DNA from: Fibrobacter sp. UWB4
Lineage (GTDB): Bacteria; Fibrobacterota; Fibrobacteria; Fibrobacterales; Fibrobacteraceae
DNA: 64,000 nucleotides
Assembly (NCBI RefSeq): GCF_002210345.1
Contig: NZ_MWQI01000001.1
Coordinates: 310,001-374,000 of the forward strand
Direction of reading: 5' to 3'
The notes beneath the pieces were generated by a model. The model had not been told where the DNA came from and made no database searches. It worked only from the letters and a program-made list of their open reading frames with translations. Shown here one piece after another: positions 8,243 through 16,960 of the stretch; positions within the stretch are counted from its first letter, which is position 1, and the number at the start of each line of letters is the position of its first letter. The position numbers were made by a program, and so were the translations under genes.

Positions 8243-9498
8243 TAAAGCGTCCAGTGGTATTCAAAGCCGAGGCTTACGAAGCAATCGAGGGTGAATCTCC
8301 CGATTGTTGTGGGGGCGGCGCCTGCGTCGGGTGATGGCGCTTCATAAAGGTCTCTTCCACGGCTTGAAATCCCTGCGCGTAAGTCGAGACCATAATGTTT
8401 TTTGAAGATGAACTGACCGCCAACGCCTACTAACGCGCCTTTATAAACATCTTCGAACTTGATGCGGTATTTGTAAGCCCTGGATGGTGTTTTGACACCT
8501 TTTTTCAATTCGATATTTTCAGAATAGAACGAGTATTGGAATCCAAGGAAAAATAGCGGTGTGATGTCTAGCCATGTGGTGATGGGGTAGGTCATGGACA
8601 AGAGTGCATTGAGTCCGATGTCATGCTGTCCAAAATTCCAGTAGTCTAGTTCGCGGTAGACGGTATCGGCTTTGTCTGTTTTCATATCGCGGTTGGAATA
8701 GCGGTACAAAAGTTCAATGCCTATAAAACCGTGCCAGGTTACGCCTGTGTAAAGAGCTAGGAACGGATCGGCATCGTCGATAAAGTTCCAAAGGCTTACG
8801 GAGTCCTTGGTGATGCGGTAGTTCCTGACTTTGCTTCTGGTGTGGCTGCTTGTCCAGTTGTCGGGGGTGAGCGGGAAATGCGCCCGTGAATAGCCGATGC
8901 CTGCACCCGCCCAGATTTTCAAGTTCGGAACTTCCTTGTAAAGGTCATCTGGTTCGGTTTGCTTTTTGAGCCGTTCTTCCTTGGTTAGGCGGCGCTTGGT
9001 GCGCTTGTCGAAAAATGTGGCGGCGATATCGTCGCTGAGGGCTATTTTGTCGTTGTTTGCCTTGACGATGCCTGCGGCTTTGGGTTCTTGCGCCGTTTCG
9101 TCAAAAATGGCGACTTGGATGTTTTTCCCTTGTGGTGCGAGGAACAGGACGATGTTGTCTTCGAGAGCCTGGATCTTTGCTGCCATGCCGGGGTGCCTTG
9201 CGCGCAAATAGCTTGAGGGCAATCCCTTTTCAAGATTGTTGGAAAGCCAGGAACCGTAGCGTGTAGCAATGGTGTCGCGTTCCCATTCGCCGAGTTCGCG
9301 GCATTTGGGTTCTCCGATGCCTGTGTTGTTGCGTCGAAGCGAAAGGCAAAACTCATTGGCATTGATAGGCGAGTTGCCGTCGAGCGTCCAAATGTAAACG
9401 GTTGCATCTTTCCAGAGCGTAAAACGGGAATCGAAATACACTTCGGATGCGCTTGCCCAGGCGGCCAAAAACATCAAGATAACGAGGAGCTTTTTCAT
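8242..9498 (-). CDS. Secreted outer-membrane barrel-like protein
   Basis: 418 residues with a signal peptide (MKKLLVILMFLAAWASA). The first half is a soluble domain with the charged region KRTKRRLTKEERLKKQ; the second half (from about 200) has alternating hydrophobic/aromatic strands (WAGAGIGYSRAHFPL, TGVTWHGFIGIELLYRYS, FLGFQYSFYSE) ending in FVSLGFEYHWTL, an aromatic-terminated final strand typical of outer-membrane barrels. Unknown function. Its ATG overlaps the stop of the upstream lipoprotein gene by 4 bp (ATGA), so the two are translationally coupled and probably act together in the envelope. Confidence 0.7.
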   Translation of the reverse strand: MKKLLVILMFLAAWASASEVYFDSRFTLWKDATVYIWTLDGNSPINANEFCLSLRRNNTGIGEPKCRELGEWERDTIATRYGSWLSNNLEKGLPSSYLRARHPGMAAKIQALEDNIVLFLAPQGKNIQVAIFDETAQEPKAAGIVKANNDKIALSDDIAATFFDKRTKRRLTKEERLKKQTEPDDLYKEVPNLKIWAGAGIGYSRAHFPLTPDNWTSSHTRSKVRNYRITKDSVSLWNFIDDADPFLALYTGVTWHGFIGIELLYRYSNRDMKTDKADTVYRELDYWNFGQHDIGLNALLSMTYPITTWLDITPLFFLGFQYSFYSENIELKKGVKTPSRAYKYRIKFEDVYKGALVGVGGQFIFKKHYGLDLRAGISSRGRDLYEAPSPDAGAAPTTIGRFTLDCFVSLGFEYHWTL

Positions 9499-10190
9499 TT
9501 GACAACTCCTTCGTAAAGATTTTTCCTGATTTTCTGTACCGCAATCTGGACCAGGTTTGTCAAATTGTTGAGCTTGTAAATTGTAATGGGCTGCTGAATT
9601 TCGTCAACGGCGCTGAATAACGGGCGCTGCTTTAGGTTGTCCCAGAGCGTGTAAGAGAAAATGGCGCTGACGTTATCGGGTTTGCGGATGCTGCCGCTTT
9701 CATTGTGGATAAGTGCATAATCAAAGAATGCCTCGCGTTTCAGATCCGTACCGATAATGAATTCGTGCAGTATCAGGACAACGGGAGGGACATTCCCTGC
9801 GGAGTCCTTGAGCGTAACGCCTTGTTCCGGAATGTGGCCCTTGATGAATATGCGTTCATCAAGCTTTAAGCTCTCTTCTGGAAAAATGCGGTTCGAGGAA
9901 TCCGGGATGACAATGAGATTTCCGTATGCCTTGCGCATTTCGGTTTCGAAGGTGTTGCGGCAATGGAGCGTTCCCTTGATCTGGATGCTGTCTGTTCCGA
10001 TTTCGAGACGCTTTGCAAACCAGTTGGAACGAGTAATGACAAATGCGTTTTCGATGCCTGTTACCGCAATGCCGCCATAAGGTGCCTTATGGTATGCGGG
10101 GTGGCTTGCTGTCCAATGATAAGAATCTGCACACCCTGTGAGCATGCAGATTGCAAATCCAATGGAAAGTATAGACTTCTTAAATGTCAT
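9495..10190 (-). CDS. Predicted lipoprotein coupled to barrel protein
   Basis: 231 residues. The N terminus MTFKKSILSIGFAICMLTGC gives a lipobox (LTGC). The mature part includes GGIAVTGIENAFVI and a C-terminal helix-rich segment with repeated hydrophobics (NNLTNLVQIAVQKIRKNL). The family is not recognised; the layout (putative envelope lipoprotein followed by a barrel) suggests an accessory lipoprotein for the 8242-9498 product. It is 23 bp downstream of pyrE on the same strand. Confidence 0.65.
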   Translation of the reverse strand: MTFKKSILSIGFAICMLTGCADSYHWTASHPAYHKAPYGGIAVTGIENAFVITRSNWFAKRLEIGTDSIQIKGTLHCRNTFETEMRKAYGNLIVIPDSSNRIFPEESLKLDERIFIKGHIPEQGVTLKDSAGNVPPVVLILHEFIIGTDLKREAFFDYALIHNESGSIRKPDNVSAIFSYTLWDNLKQRPLFSAVDEIQQPITIYKLNNLTNLVQIAVQKIRKNLYEGVVK

Positions 10191-10213
10191 TTACTCTCGT
10201 TTTCTCAGAAGCT

Positions 10214-10885
10214 TTAGACTGCGCCCCATTTTTCGCGGTAGGCATAGACGCGATCAAGGATTCCTTCGGGGGCGTTAATGGCCTTGCGGTTTTCTTCGCT
10301 TTCGAGGAATGCGATGATATCGTTGATGTTTACGATGGAGTGGGCTTCGATGCCGTATTCATCTTGCACGGTCTGGAGAGCTGACTTGCCGTTTTCGAGT
10401 TTTTCCTTGCGGTCCACGGAAATCAAAAGGCCGATGACGTTTGCGTTTTCGATCTGGGAAAGCGCCTGCATGGTTTCGTTGACGGACGTGCCTGCGGTGA
10501 TCACGTCTTCGATGATGACGACATTTGTCTTTTCGGCATACTTGTAACCGACGAGGGAACCGCCTTCACCGTGGTCCTTTACTTCTTTTCTGTTGTACGT
10601 GAAGGTGAGGTTCTTGGCGTACACGTCAGAGAGTTTCATGGCGGTAGCGGCGCAGAGGGGAATGCCTTTGTAGGCTGGACCGTAGAGGTTCTGTGCCTTG
10701 TCTGCAAAGTGTTCCATGAAGGCTGCTGCATAGAATTCAGCAAGCTTGGAAAGAGATGCTCCCGTACGGAACTCTCCAGTGTTGATAAAGTAAGGCGTTT
10801 CGCGACCGCTCTTGGTCACGAAGTTGCCGAATTTGAGAGCGCCAGATTCTACGAGAAAGTGTACAAAAGTGTCTGTTTTATTCAT
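10214..10885 (-). CDS. pyrE: Orotate phosphoribosyltransferase
   Basis: 223 residues. Converts orotate and PRPP to OMP in pyrimidine synthesis. The PRPP-binding motif reads VVIIEDVITAGTSVNE, and the substrate region TKSGRETPYFINTGEF and GPAYKGIPLCAATA are typical of the family. Length is normal. It lies between a small membrane-protein gene (9 bp upstream) and the lipoprotein gene at 10190; no pyrimidine genes are nearby, so it is probably co-transcribed with unrelated neighbours. Confidence 0.95.
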   Translation of the reverse strand: MNKTDTFVHFLVESGALKFGNFVTKSGRETPYFINTGEFRTGASLSKLAEFYAAAFMEHFADKAQNLYGPAYKGIPLCAATAMKLSDVYAKNLTFTYNRKEVKDHGEGGSLVGYKYAEKTNVVIIEDVITAGTSVNETMQALSQIENANVIGLLISVDRKEKLENGKSALQTVQDEYGIEAHSIVNINDIIAFLESEENRKAINAPEGILDRVYAYREKWGAV

Positions 10886-10894
10886 TGCAAATTC

Positions 10895-11497
10895 CTAAGC
10901 TTTGGCTCCAAGAAGGAGAGCTACAACTTCAGAGATCATGTTGTAATCGGTTATGAACTGGATCGCAACCATTGCGACCAAGCACAATACGCAAAGTACT
11001 AAATAGCTGTGGAAGGATTTTTCGAAACCCTTGATTTTTAGCTTGAAAGTGAGCCAAACGCCAAAGCTCAGGATCGAGCTAAAGACCCAGGCGGCGGATG
11101 TGTTCAAGTCTACAAGGCGGCTAACAGCAAACGTGATGGTAATGCCCGGCAAAAAGAAGAATGCGATGCTCAAGACGACGAGCAATGCAAATCCTACATA
11201 GTAGGCAAGTCCGCGGTCTTTCTTGATGATGACTTGAGAACCGATCGAGGTCTGTTCTTCTTCGCCTGTCATCGGGTTTACGAAAGTTTCCGGCTTGAAC
11301 TGTTTGTACGGAGAATTCGAAGACTTTTCCTTCGGCTTTGCCGGAGAAATGACTTCGCCAGTCAGCGGGTTCACAAGTTCTTCGGTAGACTCTTCGATTG
11401 GCTTTGTGACTTCGGCCGTAGCTTCGGTCTTGACTTCGCTATCTACAGTTGCGGTCGGCTCTTGAGCGGGGACTTCATTCTTGATTTCTTCGGACAT
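10895..11497 (-). CDS. Four-TM membrane protein with NPxTGE repeats
   Basis: 200 residues. The first 95 are hydrophilic and acidic, with two copies of a short motif, VNPLTGEVI and VNPMTGEEE, about 31 residues apart. The rest has about four membrane helices (YYVGFALLVVLSIAFFFL, ITITFAVSRLV, WVFSSILSFGVWLTF, YLVLCVLCLVAMVAIQF). No family recognised. It sits between purU (9 bp upstream) and pyrE (9 bp downstream), so a purU-membrane-pyrE operon is likely. Confidence 0.65.
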   Translation of the reverse strand: MSEEIKNEVPAQEPTATVDSEVKTEATAEVTKPIEESTEELVNPLTGEVISPAKPKEKSSNSPYKQFKPETFVNPMTGEEEQTSIGSQVIIKKDRGLAYYVGFALLVVLSIAFFFLPGITITFAVSRLVDLNTSAAWVFSSILSFGVWLTFKLKIKGFEKSFHSYLVLCVLCLVAMVAIQFITDYNMISEVVALLLGAKA

Positions 11498-11506
11498 TGG
11501 GTTCTC

Positions 11507-12352
11507 CTAGAGAATAAATGTTCTGCCGGCGTGAACGAACACACGGTGTTCAAGCCACAGTTTGAGTGCCTGCGACAGCGTACGCTTTTCAATGTCCTTG
11601 CCGAGTTCGACGAGTTCATCGATGCTTGCCGTTTCAGGAACGCGCTGGATGTCTTGACAAATGATTGGCCCCTGGTCGAGGTCCTCTGTCGCAAAGTGTG
11701 CTGTTGCACCGATGATCTTTACACCCTTGTGCCATGCCTGGTGGTAGGGCTTTGCCCCCTTGAATGCCGGGAGGAATCCGTGGTGGATGTTGATGATGCG
11801 GTACTTGAATTCTTCGGTAAACGATTCACTCAAGATCTGCATGTAGCGGGCGAGTACAACGGTGTCGGTATTTGTTTCGGCAATGATTTCGCGGAAACGG
11901 TTCTCGGGAATAGACTTATCCGGGTTGGACGGCACATAGTAGAACGGTACGCCAAAAGATCCGCCGACAGGACCTAGATCCGGGTGGTTGCCGACGATGC
12001 AGCTGAATTCGCAGGGAAGGTCGCCGTCGCGATGCTTGAGGAGCAGGTCGTAAAGGCAGTGGTCAGTCTTTGAAACGAATATGGCAACGCGTTCGGTTTT
12101 GGATGTATCGAATAACTTCCAGTTGAGCTGGAGGTGCGGGGCGATTGTCTCGAGGTGTCTTTTGACTTCGGGAATGTCGTCTGATTCGATGTCGAATACG
12201 GCGCGTAAGAAAAAGGTTTCGATATCCTTAGCGGTGTGTTGCTGGAGGTCGATAATGTTTGCTCCGGCTTTGGCAAGGACTTGCGTGGTGCCGGCGATAA
12301 GCCCTTTTTGGTCAGGGCAAAGGATCTGAAGAATATAACGAGTCATAGACAT
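11507..12352 (-). CDS. purU: Formyltetrahydrofolate deformylase
   Basis: 281 residues. Hydrolyses 10-formyl-THF to THF and formate, feeding formate to PurT or balancing one-carbon units. An N-terminal ACT domain (ILQILCPDQKGLIAG to about residue 85) precedes a formyltransferase-fold catalytic domain. Catalytic Asn-His-Asp triad: NIHHGFLPAF gives Asn and His, TEDLDQGPII gives Asp. The start is ATG 12352; an ATG two codons later is also possible. It leads the purU, membrane-protein, pyrE run. Confidence 0.93.
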   Translation of the reverse strand: MSMTRYILQILCPDQKGLIAGTTQVLAKAGANIIDLQQHTAKDIETFFLRAVFDIESDDIPEVKRHLETIAPHLQLNWKLFDTSKTERVAIFVSKTDHCLYDLLLKHRDGDLPCEFSCIVGNHPDLGPVGGSFGVPFYYVPSNPDKSIPENRFREIIAETNTDTVVLARYMQILSESFTEEFKYRIINIHHGFLPAFKGAKPYHQAWHKGVKIIGATAHFATEDLDQGPIICQDIQRVPETASIDELVELGKDIEKRTLSQALKLWLEHRVFVHAGRTFIL

Positions 12353-12453
12353 ATTACAATATTAAAAAATTTAGGCCATATTACCAAATATTTTACGAAC
12401 AACTAGATGAAAAATAACTAACATTACAATAAGAATATAAAAAGGATTGATAA

Positions 12454-13572
12454 ATGGAGAGAATTAAATTGTTCAAACTTGGAATTTGCTCTGCGCTCGT
12501 TTTATCTGCGCAGGTATTTGCTGCTCCCCCAAAAACGTGGGATGCCATTTTTAACGCCGAAGGTCAGGGTGACTACACTGCGGCTAAGATTGACGGCAAT
12601 ATCCGTTTCGGTGAATACACGCACTACAAGAATATCCAGCCGGTTTCGTTCCGTATTCTTGATGACAAGTTTGACTTTTCTGTTGCGGGTAACATGACTG
12701 TTCCGGCAAAGATGGTCGAAGATCCGAATTTTTACGAAAGCTGCCGTAATACGATGGAAGCCTGGGTTTCATACTTTGACAAGCCGCGTCGTTTTGGCAA
12801 CGAAGACCTTATCATCAATATCGCCGGTGTCGATTTTGCTTGCGGTAATGACTTGTTCAACGTCCATGATTTGCGTATAAAGTTTACGAATCCGCAGGCC
12901 CAGAAGGCTTGGGTGGCTGAACTTGAAGGCCGCCAGAAGTACAAACGCGAACAGCTCTCTGCATTCCGTGTTGCCGAACAGGAACACCGCGCCGAAATCC
13001 GCGACAAGTCTACCTCGTTTACAGACCCGCGTGACGGACAAGTTTACCGAATCATCAAGGTCGAAGGCCGTGAATGGTTTGCCCAGAACGTGAACTACAA
13101 TGTCGAAGGTCACTCCTGGTGCTATGAAGACAAGGATTCTTACTGTGCCCGAAGCGGTCGTCTGTACGACCTCGAAGGTGCCCGCAAGGCTTGCCCGGAA
13201 GGCTGGCACTTGCCGCGTGACCGCGAATGGTCCGACATGCTCAAGGGCCTCACGGGTTGCTACGATGGTGTGGACAAGTGCGGTAACTTTGCTACAAAGA
13301 TGAAGGCTACGACTGGCTGGCAGGGCGGTGGCGGTACCGATGAATACGGTTTCACCATTTTCTCTTCGGGCTATCGCAAGCTTCTCGGCAAGTCTACGGT
13401 TCGCTATGAAGACATGGGCGAATACGCTGGCTTCTGGTCTGCACAGAACGGCCGTAACGAAACGATTTGGCTTTGGGCTATGGGCCGAATGAGCGACCAG
13501 ATGGTTCGCCAGCTCGTTCCGGCAACCGCAAGGAATAATGGTTATTCTGTGAGATGCATTAACGGGAACTAG
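12454..13572 (+). CDS. Fibrobacter major paralogous domain protein
   Basis: 372 residues. A signal peptide ends near QVFA|APP. The C-terminal half, from about 185, is the Fibrobacter succinogenes major paralogous domain: YRIIKVEGREWFAQN, CYEDKDSYCARSGRLYDL, ACPEGWHLPRDREW, STVRYEDMGEYAGFWSA, and a closing YSVRCIN. Cys pairs are likely disulfides. These proteins are secreted, numerous and of unknown function in fibre-degrading Fibrobacter. The N-terminal half (about 23-180) is not recognised. An AAGGA Shine-Dalgarno precedes the ATG, and a strong terminator follows at 13653. Confidence 0.9.
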   Translation: MERIKLFKLGICSALVLSAQVFAAPPKTWDAIFNAEGQGDYTAAKIDGNIRFGEYTHYKNIQPVSFRILDDKFDFSVAGNMTVPAKMVEDPNFYESCRNTMEAWVSYFDKPRRFGNEDLIINIAGVDFACGNDLFNVHDLRIKFTNPQAQKAWVAELEGRQKYKREQLSAFRVAEQEHRAEIRDKSTSFTDPRDGQVYRIIKVEGREWFAQNVNYNVEGHSWCYEDKDSYCARSGRLYDLEGARKACPEGWHLPRDREWSDMLKGLTGCYDGVDKCGNFATKMKATTGWQGGGGTDEYGFTIFSSGYRKLLGKSTVRYEDMGEYAGFWSAQNGRNETIWLWAMGRMSDQMVRQLVPATARNNGYSVRCINGN

Positions 13573-13652
13573 TAGGGCTATGGGCTATGAGGGCGGTCGC
13601 CAAGGCTCCCTCTGAGCGCGCTTCGCTTTGAGGTTTTAAATACAAATGAAAA

Positions 13653-13675
13653 ACGAGAGCTTAAAAAGCTCTCGT
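13653..13675 (+). terminator. Intrinsic terminator, bidirectional
   Basis: 10-bp stem (ACGAGAGCTT/AAGCTCTCGT) with a 3-nt loop and T8 on the plus strand; A-rich on the left, so it also works for argS on the minus strand. It is preceded by a GCGCTTCGCTTTGAGG repeat unit. Confidence 0.9.
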
Positions 13676-13753
13676 TTTTTTTGCTTTTGCTCAAAGCCTT
13701 GCTTTGCAAGGCGAGCCCAGAGTGCGGAGCACGAGCTCATACCTCACAAGCTG

Positions 13754-15466
13754 CTACATCTGGCGGATCGGGAAGAGGCCGAGGAGGTCGAGGACGTTCT
13801 CGAGCACAATCTGCGTAGACTGCACGAGGAAGAGTCTGGACTTTTCTTCGGCAGATCCGAGTACGCGGTCTTCGTGGATGAACTTGTGTGCGGCTTCGGC
13901 AATTTCGAGTGCGTATTGCGCGAGTACGCTCGGTTCATCGTCCTTGACGGCGGCGAGAATCTTTTCGCCCTTCTTGGCGAGAATGTTGATGAGGCTGTAG
14001 GCGGCGTCATCGGTAAGCTGTGCGTAATCCACATCGGCCACCGGAACGGTGTAGCCGGCCTTGCGCATAATGCTGCAAAGACGGACGTGTGCGTTCTGCA
14101 CGTACGGACCTGTGTCGCCTTCGAAGCTCATGACGGCATCCCAGTCAAAGCGGACATCCTTCAAGCGGCTGTTCTTCAAGTCGTTGAAGGTAAGGGCGCT
14201 GATGCCGATCTGGCGCGCGATGAGTTCCTTGTTTTCGAGAGTAGGATTCTTTTCGTCGATGAATTCGAGAATCTTCTTCTGGGCGGCTTCGATCACATCG
14301 CGGAGGAGGCTTGCCGTACCGGTACGGGTCTTGCCCTTTTCCCACTTGCCATCGACCATCTGGAGAATCACGCCGAACGGAATGTGGTACATGTCCTTGT
14401 ACCATTCGCGGCCCATCTTCTTCAAGACGTGGAACACCTGCTTGAAGTGGAGTGCTTGTCCGAGGTCCACCACATAAAGGCACTTGTCGAAGTTGTATTC
14501 CTTCTTGCGGTAGATGGCGGCGGCGAGGTCACGGGTTGCATACAACGTGGAACCGTCACTCTTGCGGATAAGGCACGGGTTCAGGTCGAATTCGTCGAGC
14601 ATCACCACGTCTCGTTCCTGGCTGTTCACCAACAAGTTCTTTTCACGGAGTTCGTCGAGCACTGCCGGAATCTTGTCTTCAAAGAAGGATTCGCCGGTGT
14701 AGTGGTCAAAGCCAACGCCCATCATGTCGTAAATGCGCATGAGTTCCTTGAGCGTTGCGGCGCGGAATGCGGTCCACAGCTTGCGGTAGAATTCGTCGCC
14801 CTGTTCGAGCTTCGTGAATGCGGCGCGTGCTTCGTCTTCGAGACCGGGTTCTTCCTTGGATGCCTTGGAGAAGCTTGCGTAAAGAATGTTGAGTTCCTTC
14901 ACGGTGAGTGCGTTCAAAGTTGCATCGTCGGTCGGGAGCTTTTCGCGGAGGTACATCACGATGAGCTTACCGAAAGCAGTGCCCCAGTCGCCCAAGTGGT
15001 TGATGCGTTCGACTTTGTAACCGGCTGCCTTGTAGATGCGGGCAAGCGAGTTACCGATCATTGTGGAACGCAAATGGTGGAAGGCAAGTTCCTTACCGAT
15101 GTTCGGGGAGCTGTAGTCGATGCAGACAACCTTGCCGTTCGGTGCGGCGTGGCCGTATGTGAGACCCTTGGCGGCGATTTCGTCGAGGGTAGACTTGGCG
15201 AGAAATCCGCGGTCGATGAAGAAGTTGAGGTAACCGTTCACGGCTTCAACTTTAGAAAGCCCTGCCGGGAGCTGAACCTTGGCGGCTAAATCTTCGGCAA
15301 TGAGCTTCGGTGCCTTGCGGAGAGTCTTTGCGAGAGAAAAGCAAGGAATGGTGTAGTTGCCGTGACTTGTGTCAGGCGGTACGGAAATAAGTTTCAATGC
15401 GGCTTCTTCGTCAAAAGCTCCAGTTGCTGCAAGTGCCTTTGCGATTTCTGCATTAAATGAGTTCAT
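13754..15466 (-). CDS. argS: Arginyl-tRNA synthetase
   Basis: 570 residues. Charges tRNA-Arg. The N-terminal Add1 domain (about 1-110) is followed by the class I signature in DYSSPNIGKELAFHHLRST, with HHLR in place of HIGH as in other ArgRS. The MDGKWEKGKTRTGT region is the KMSKS-equivalent, typically degenerate in ArgRS. The DALR-type anticodon-binding domain is C-terminal and ends FPIRQM. The ATG at 15466 lies inside the end of rsfS (14-bp overlap), giving tight co-expression. A 547-codon open frame on the opposite strand is a codon-usage shadow. Confidence 0.95.
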   Translation of the reverse strand: MNSFNAEIAKALAATGAFDEEAALKLISVPPDTSHGNYTIPCFSLAKTLRKAPKLIAEDLAAKVQLPAGLSKVEAVNGYLNFFIDRGFLAKSTLDEIAAKGLTYGHAAPNGKVVCIDYSSPNIGKELAFHHLRSTMIGNSLARIYKAAGYKVERINHLGDWGTAFGKLIVMYLREKLPTDDATLNALTVKELNILYASFSKASKEEPGLEDEARAAFTKLEQGDEFYRKLWTAFRAATLKELMRIYDMMGVGFDHYTGESFFEDKIPAVLDELREKNLLVNSQERDVVMLDEFDLNPCLIRKSDGSTLYATRDLAAAIYRKKEYNFDKCLYVVDLGQALHFKQVFHVLKKMGREWYKDMYHIPFGVILQMVDGKWEKGKTRTGTASLLRDVIEAAQKKILEFIDEKNPTLENKELIARQIGISALTFNDLKNSRLKDVRFDWDAVMSFEGDTGPYVQNAHVRLCSIMRKAGYTVPVADVDYAQLTDDAAYSLINILAKKGEKILAAVKDDEPSVLAQYALEIAEAAHKFIHEDRVLGSAEEKSRLFLVQSTQIVLENVLDLLGLFPIRQM

Positions 15467-15872
15467 TGTCGTCTCCAGACTTCTTAGCGTCTTCGCGGAT
15501 GAAGTCGTGTTCGTCGAGGTTCATGAGTTTGCCGTCTGCATAGAGGCGGTCGAAGGAAATTTCGTTTCTCTTTTCTTCTTCGAAGAGGTGAACCATCAGG
15601 TCAAGACCAGCATCGAAGATGGCCCAACGCACACCTTCCTTGTATTCTACACCAACGTAGTGGAGCTTGCGAGCCTTGAATTCCTTGGTAAGTTCATTCA
15701 GAATGGCCTGCATCTGGGCTTCACTTTCGCAAGTGGCGATGAGGAAGTAATCCGCTTCGTTTTTGACACCGCGGAGGTCGATGAGCTGCACGTTCTGGGC
15801 GCGAAGTTCAAAAAGGATTCCTGCACCAAGCTTAACGGTTTCAGAAAAATCTTGGTTATTTGTTGCTGTCAT
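15453..15872 (-). CDS. rsfS: Ribosomal silencing factor RsfS
   Basis: 139 residues. Binds uL14 on the large subunit and blocks subunit joining when nutrients are scarce. The core VQLIDLRGVKNEADYFLIATCES, VEYKEGVRWAIFDAGLDLMVHLF and ISFDRLYADGK match the DUF143 family. A C-terminal acidic tail (DAKKSGDDNELI) extends past the usual end. It overlaps argS by 14 bp and the upstream LytR_C lipoprotein gene by 17 bp; in many genomes rsfS is next to a LytR_C protein, as here. Confidence 0.92.
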   Translation of the reverse strand: MTATNNQDFSETVKLGAGILFELRAQNVQLIDLRGVKNEADYFLIATCESEAQMQAILNELTKEFKARKLHYVGVEYKEGVRWAIFDAGLDLMVHLFEEEKRNEISFDRLYADGKLMNLDEHDFIREDAKKSGDDNELI

Positions 15873-16308
15873 TTTGTTCTCCCTGATCGGGTTCTATTAT
15901 TTGTTGAAAATCTCTACCTGTGTGTACGACGGCATCGACTGTGGCGTTTTTGTCGAGTAAAACAAGAACGTTCTTTGTCTTTAAGGTGGCGGCGAGAGCC
16001 TGTGCACCTTCCCATTCCGGGTTCCTAAGCACGATGATCGTTTCGTCGTAGTTCTGGAGGCGGTCATTGCCGATATGGACGACATCAAATCCATTATTGC
16101 GTAAGAAAGCGCGCATCTGGGTGGCGGCACCTTTCATGCTACAGCTGTTCAGCACTTCGACTTCGCCTTTGATGTTATGAACTTTGCGAACGACTGGCGC
16201 TGGCTTTTCTTCTTCGCAGCCACAAAACGCTGTAGCGACAGGCAACAGCGTCAATATCGTCAAGGCTTTGCGAAGCTTTTTGCAAGCTTGGATTGACTGA
16301 ACATTCAT
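15856..16308 (-). CDS. LytR_C-domain lipoprotein
   Basis: 150 residues from ATG 16308 (MNVQSIQACKK). A signal sequence ends at a Cys pair (VATAFCGCEEE), suggesting a lipoprotein. Residues from about 45 match the LytR/CpsA/Psr C-terminal domain: VEVLNSCSMKGAA, MRAFLRNNGFDVVHIGN, VVHTGRDF. The usual enzymatic LCP domain is absent. The start codon overlaps the stop of the upstream gene by one base (TGATG). It precedes rsfS with a 17-bp overlap. Function unknown; envelope-associated by inference. Confidence 0.75.
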   Translation of the reverse strand: MNVQSIQACKKLRKALTILTLLPVATAFCGCEEEKPAPVVRKVHNIKGEVEVLNSCSMKGAATQMRAFLRNNGFDVVHIGNDRLQNYDETIIVLRNPEWEGAQALAATLKTKNVLVLLDKNATVDAVVHTGRDFQQIIEPDQGEQNDSNK

Positions 16309-16889
16309 CACCTGCAAAAGATAGAATTTCTCCACGGAGTGCATGGCTCGTAGAGATAATTATTTGGCCCGTAGGCCCTGAATGCATCTCGTTCGTTGAT
16401 GTACATGACCCTGAATGTCATTTTATCGTTTGGCTTGTATTCGAGTGAAATGTCTGGAATCAGGACGCCTACGTTTCCCTGTTTTACATCTTCCCGTGCG
16501 ATGCCATTGCCAAATCGGAGACTTGAATAAAGCGGCATCCAAAGACCTACATTGGCATACAAATGAAGCGCTGGCGTAAATTCGTATGCGAAATGTGCCA
16601 TGAAACTTTGCTGCGCAAACGATCCAAATGAACCGCCGATGAAGCTCACGGAATAGGTGTAGGCTACTTTTAGTGCGGGATCAAAGGTGTCGTGACGTAC
16701 AAGGCGTTCTGGGTCAAAGTTTTCGCGATTCCAGGGAATGCCGCTTTCTTGGATAACGTAGATTGTATCGACAACAGTATCCTGGGATGCAACGAGTGTT
16801 TCCGAGAGCGCTCTCGAATCCGCTTTTGCGGGGGAGGCCGCAAAGGCAATCGCAGCAAGGAATAGCACTGTAAAACAAACGAATCGCAT
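16308..16889 (-). CDS. Secreted barrel-like envelope protein
   Basis: 193 residues with a signal peptide (MRFVCFTVLFLAAIAFAASP). After a short N-terminal region, beta-strand-like segments dominate (VAYTYSVSFIGGSFGSF, LHLYANVGLWMPLYSS, ISLEYKPNDKMTFRVMYI). It resembles short predicted outer-membrane proteins in which one strand reads YANVGLWMPL. No specific family. It ends in the TGATG overlap with the LytR_C gene, so the envelope genes 16889-15856 and then rsfS-argS are one coupled run. Confidence 0.6.
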   Translation of the reverse strand: MRFVCFTVLFLAAIAFAASPAKADSRALSETLVASQDTVVDTIYVIQESGIPWNRENFDPERLVRHDTFDPALKVAYTYSVSFIGGSFGSFAQQSFMAHFAYEFTPALHLYANVGLWMPLYSSLRFGNGIAREDVKQGNVGVLIPDISLEYKPNDKMTFRVMYINERDAFRAYGPNNYLYEPCTPWRNSIFCR

Positions 16890-16908
16890 ATAATGAATAT
16901 ATAAAAAA

Positions 16909-16936
16909 GGAGACTTCGGAATAATACGAAGTCTCC
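16909..16936 (-). terminator. Intrinsic terminator after flotillin gene
   Basis: Perfect 10-bp stem (GGAGACTTCG/CGAAGTCTCC), 8-nt loop, followed on the minus strand by T6. It lies 24 bp past the flotillin stop. Confidence 0.9.
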
Positions 16937-16960
16937 TGGTTGAGATGAATTTTTCAGGAA

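Noticed and set aside
13646-15289. 547-codon plus-strand open frame opposite argS
   Set aside because: Shadow of argS produced by biased codon use; argS has all family motifs. The same applies to the long frames opposite glnS (53001-54629) and thiC (48317-49846).
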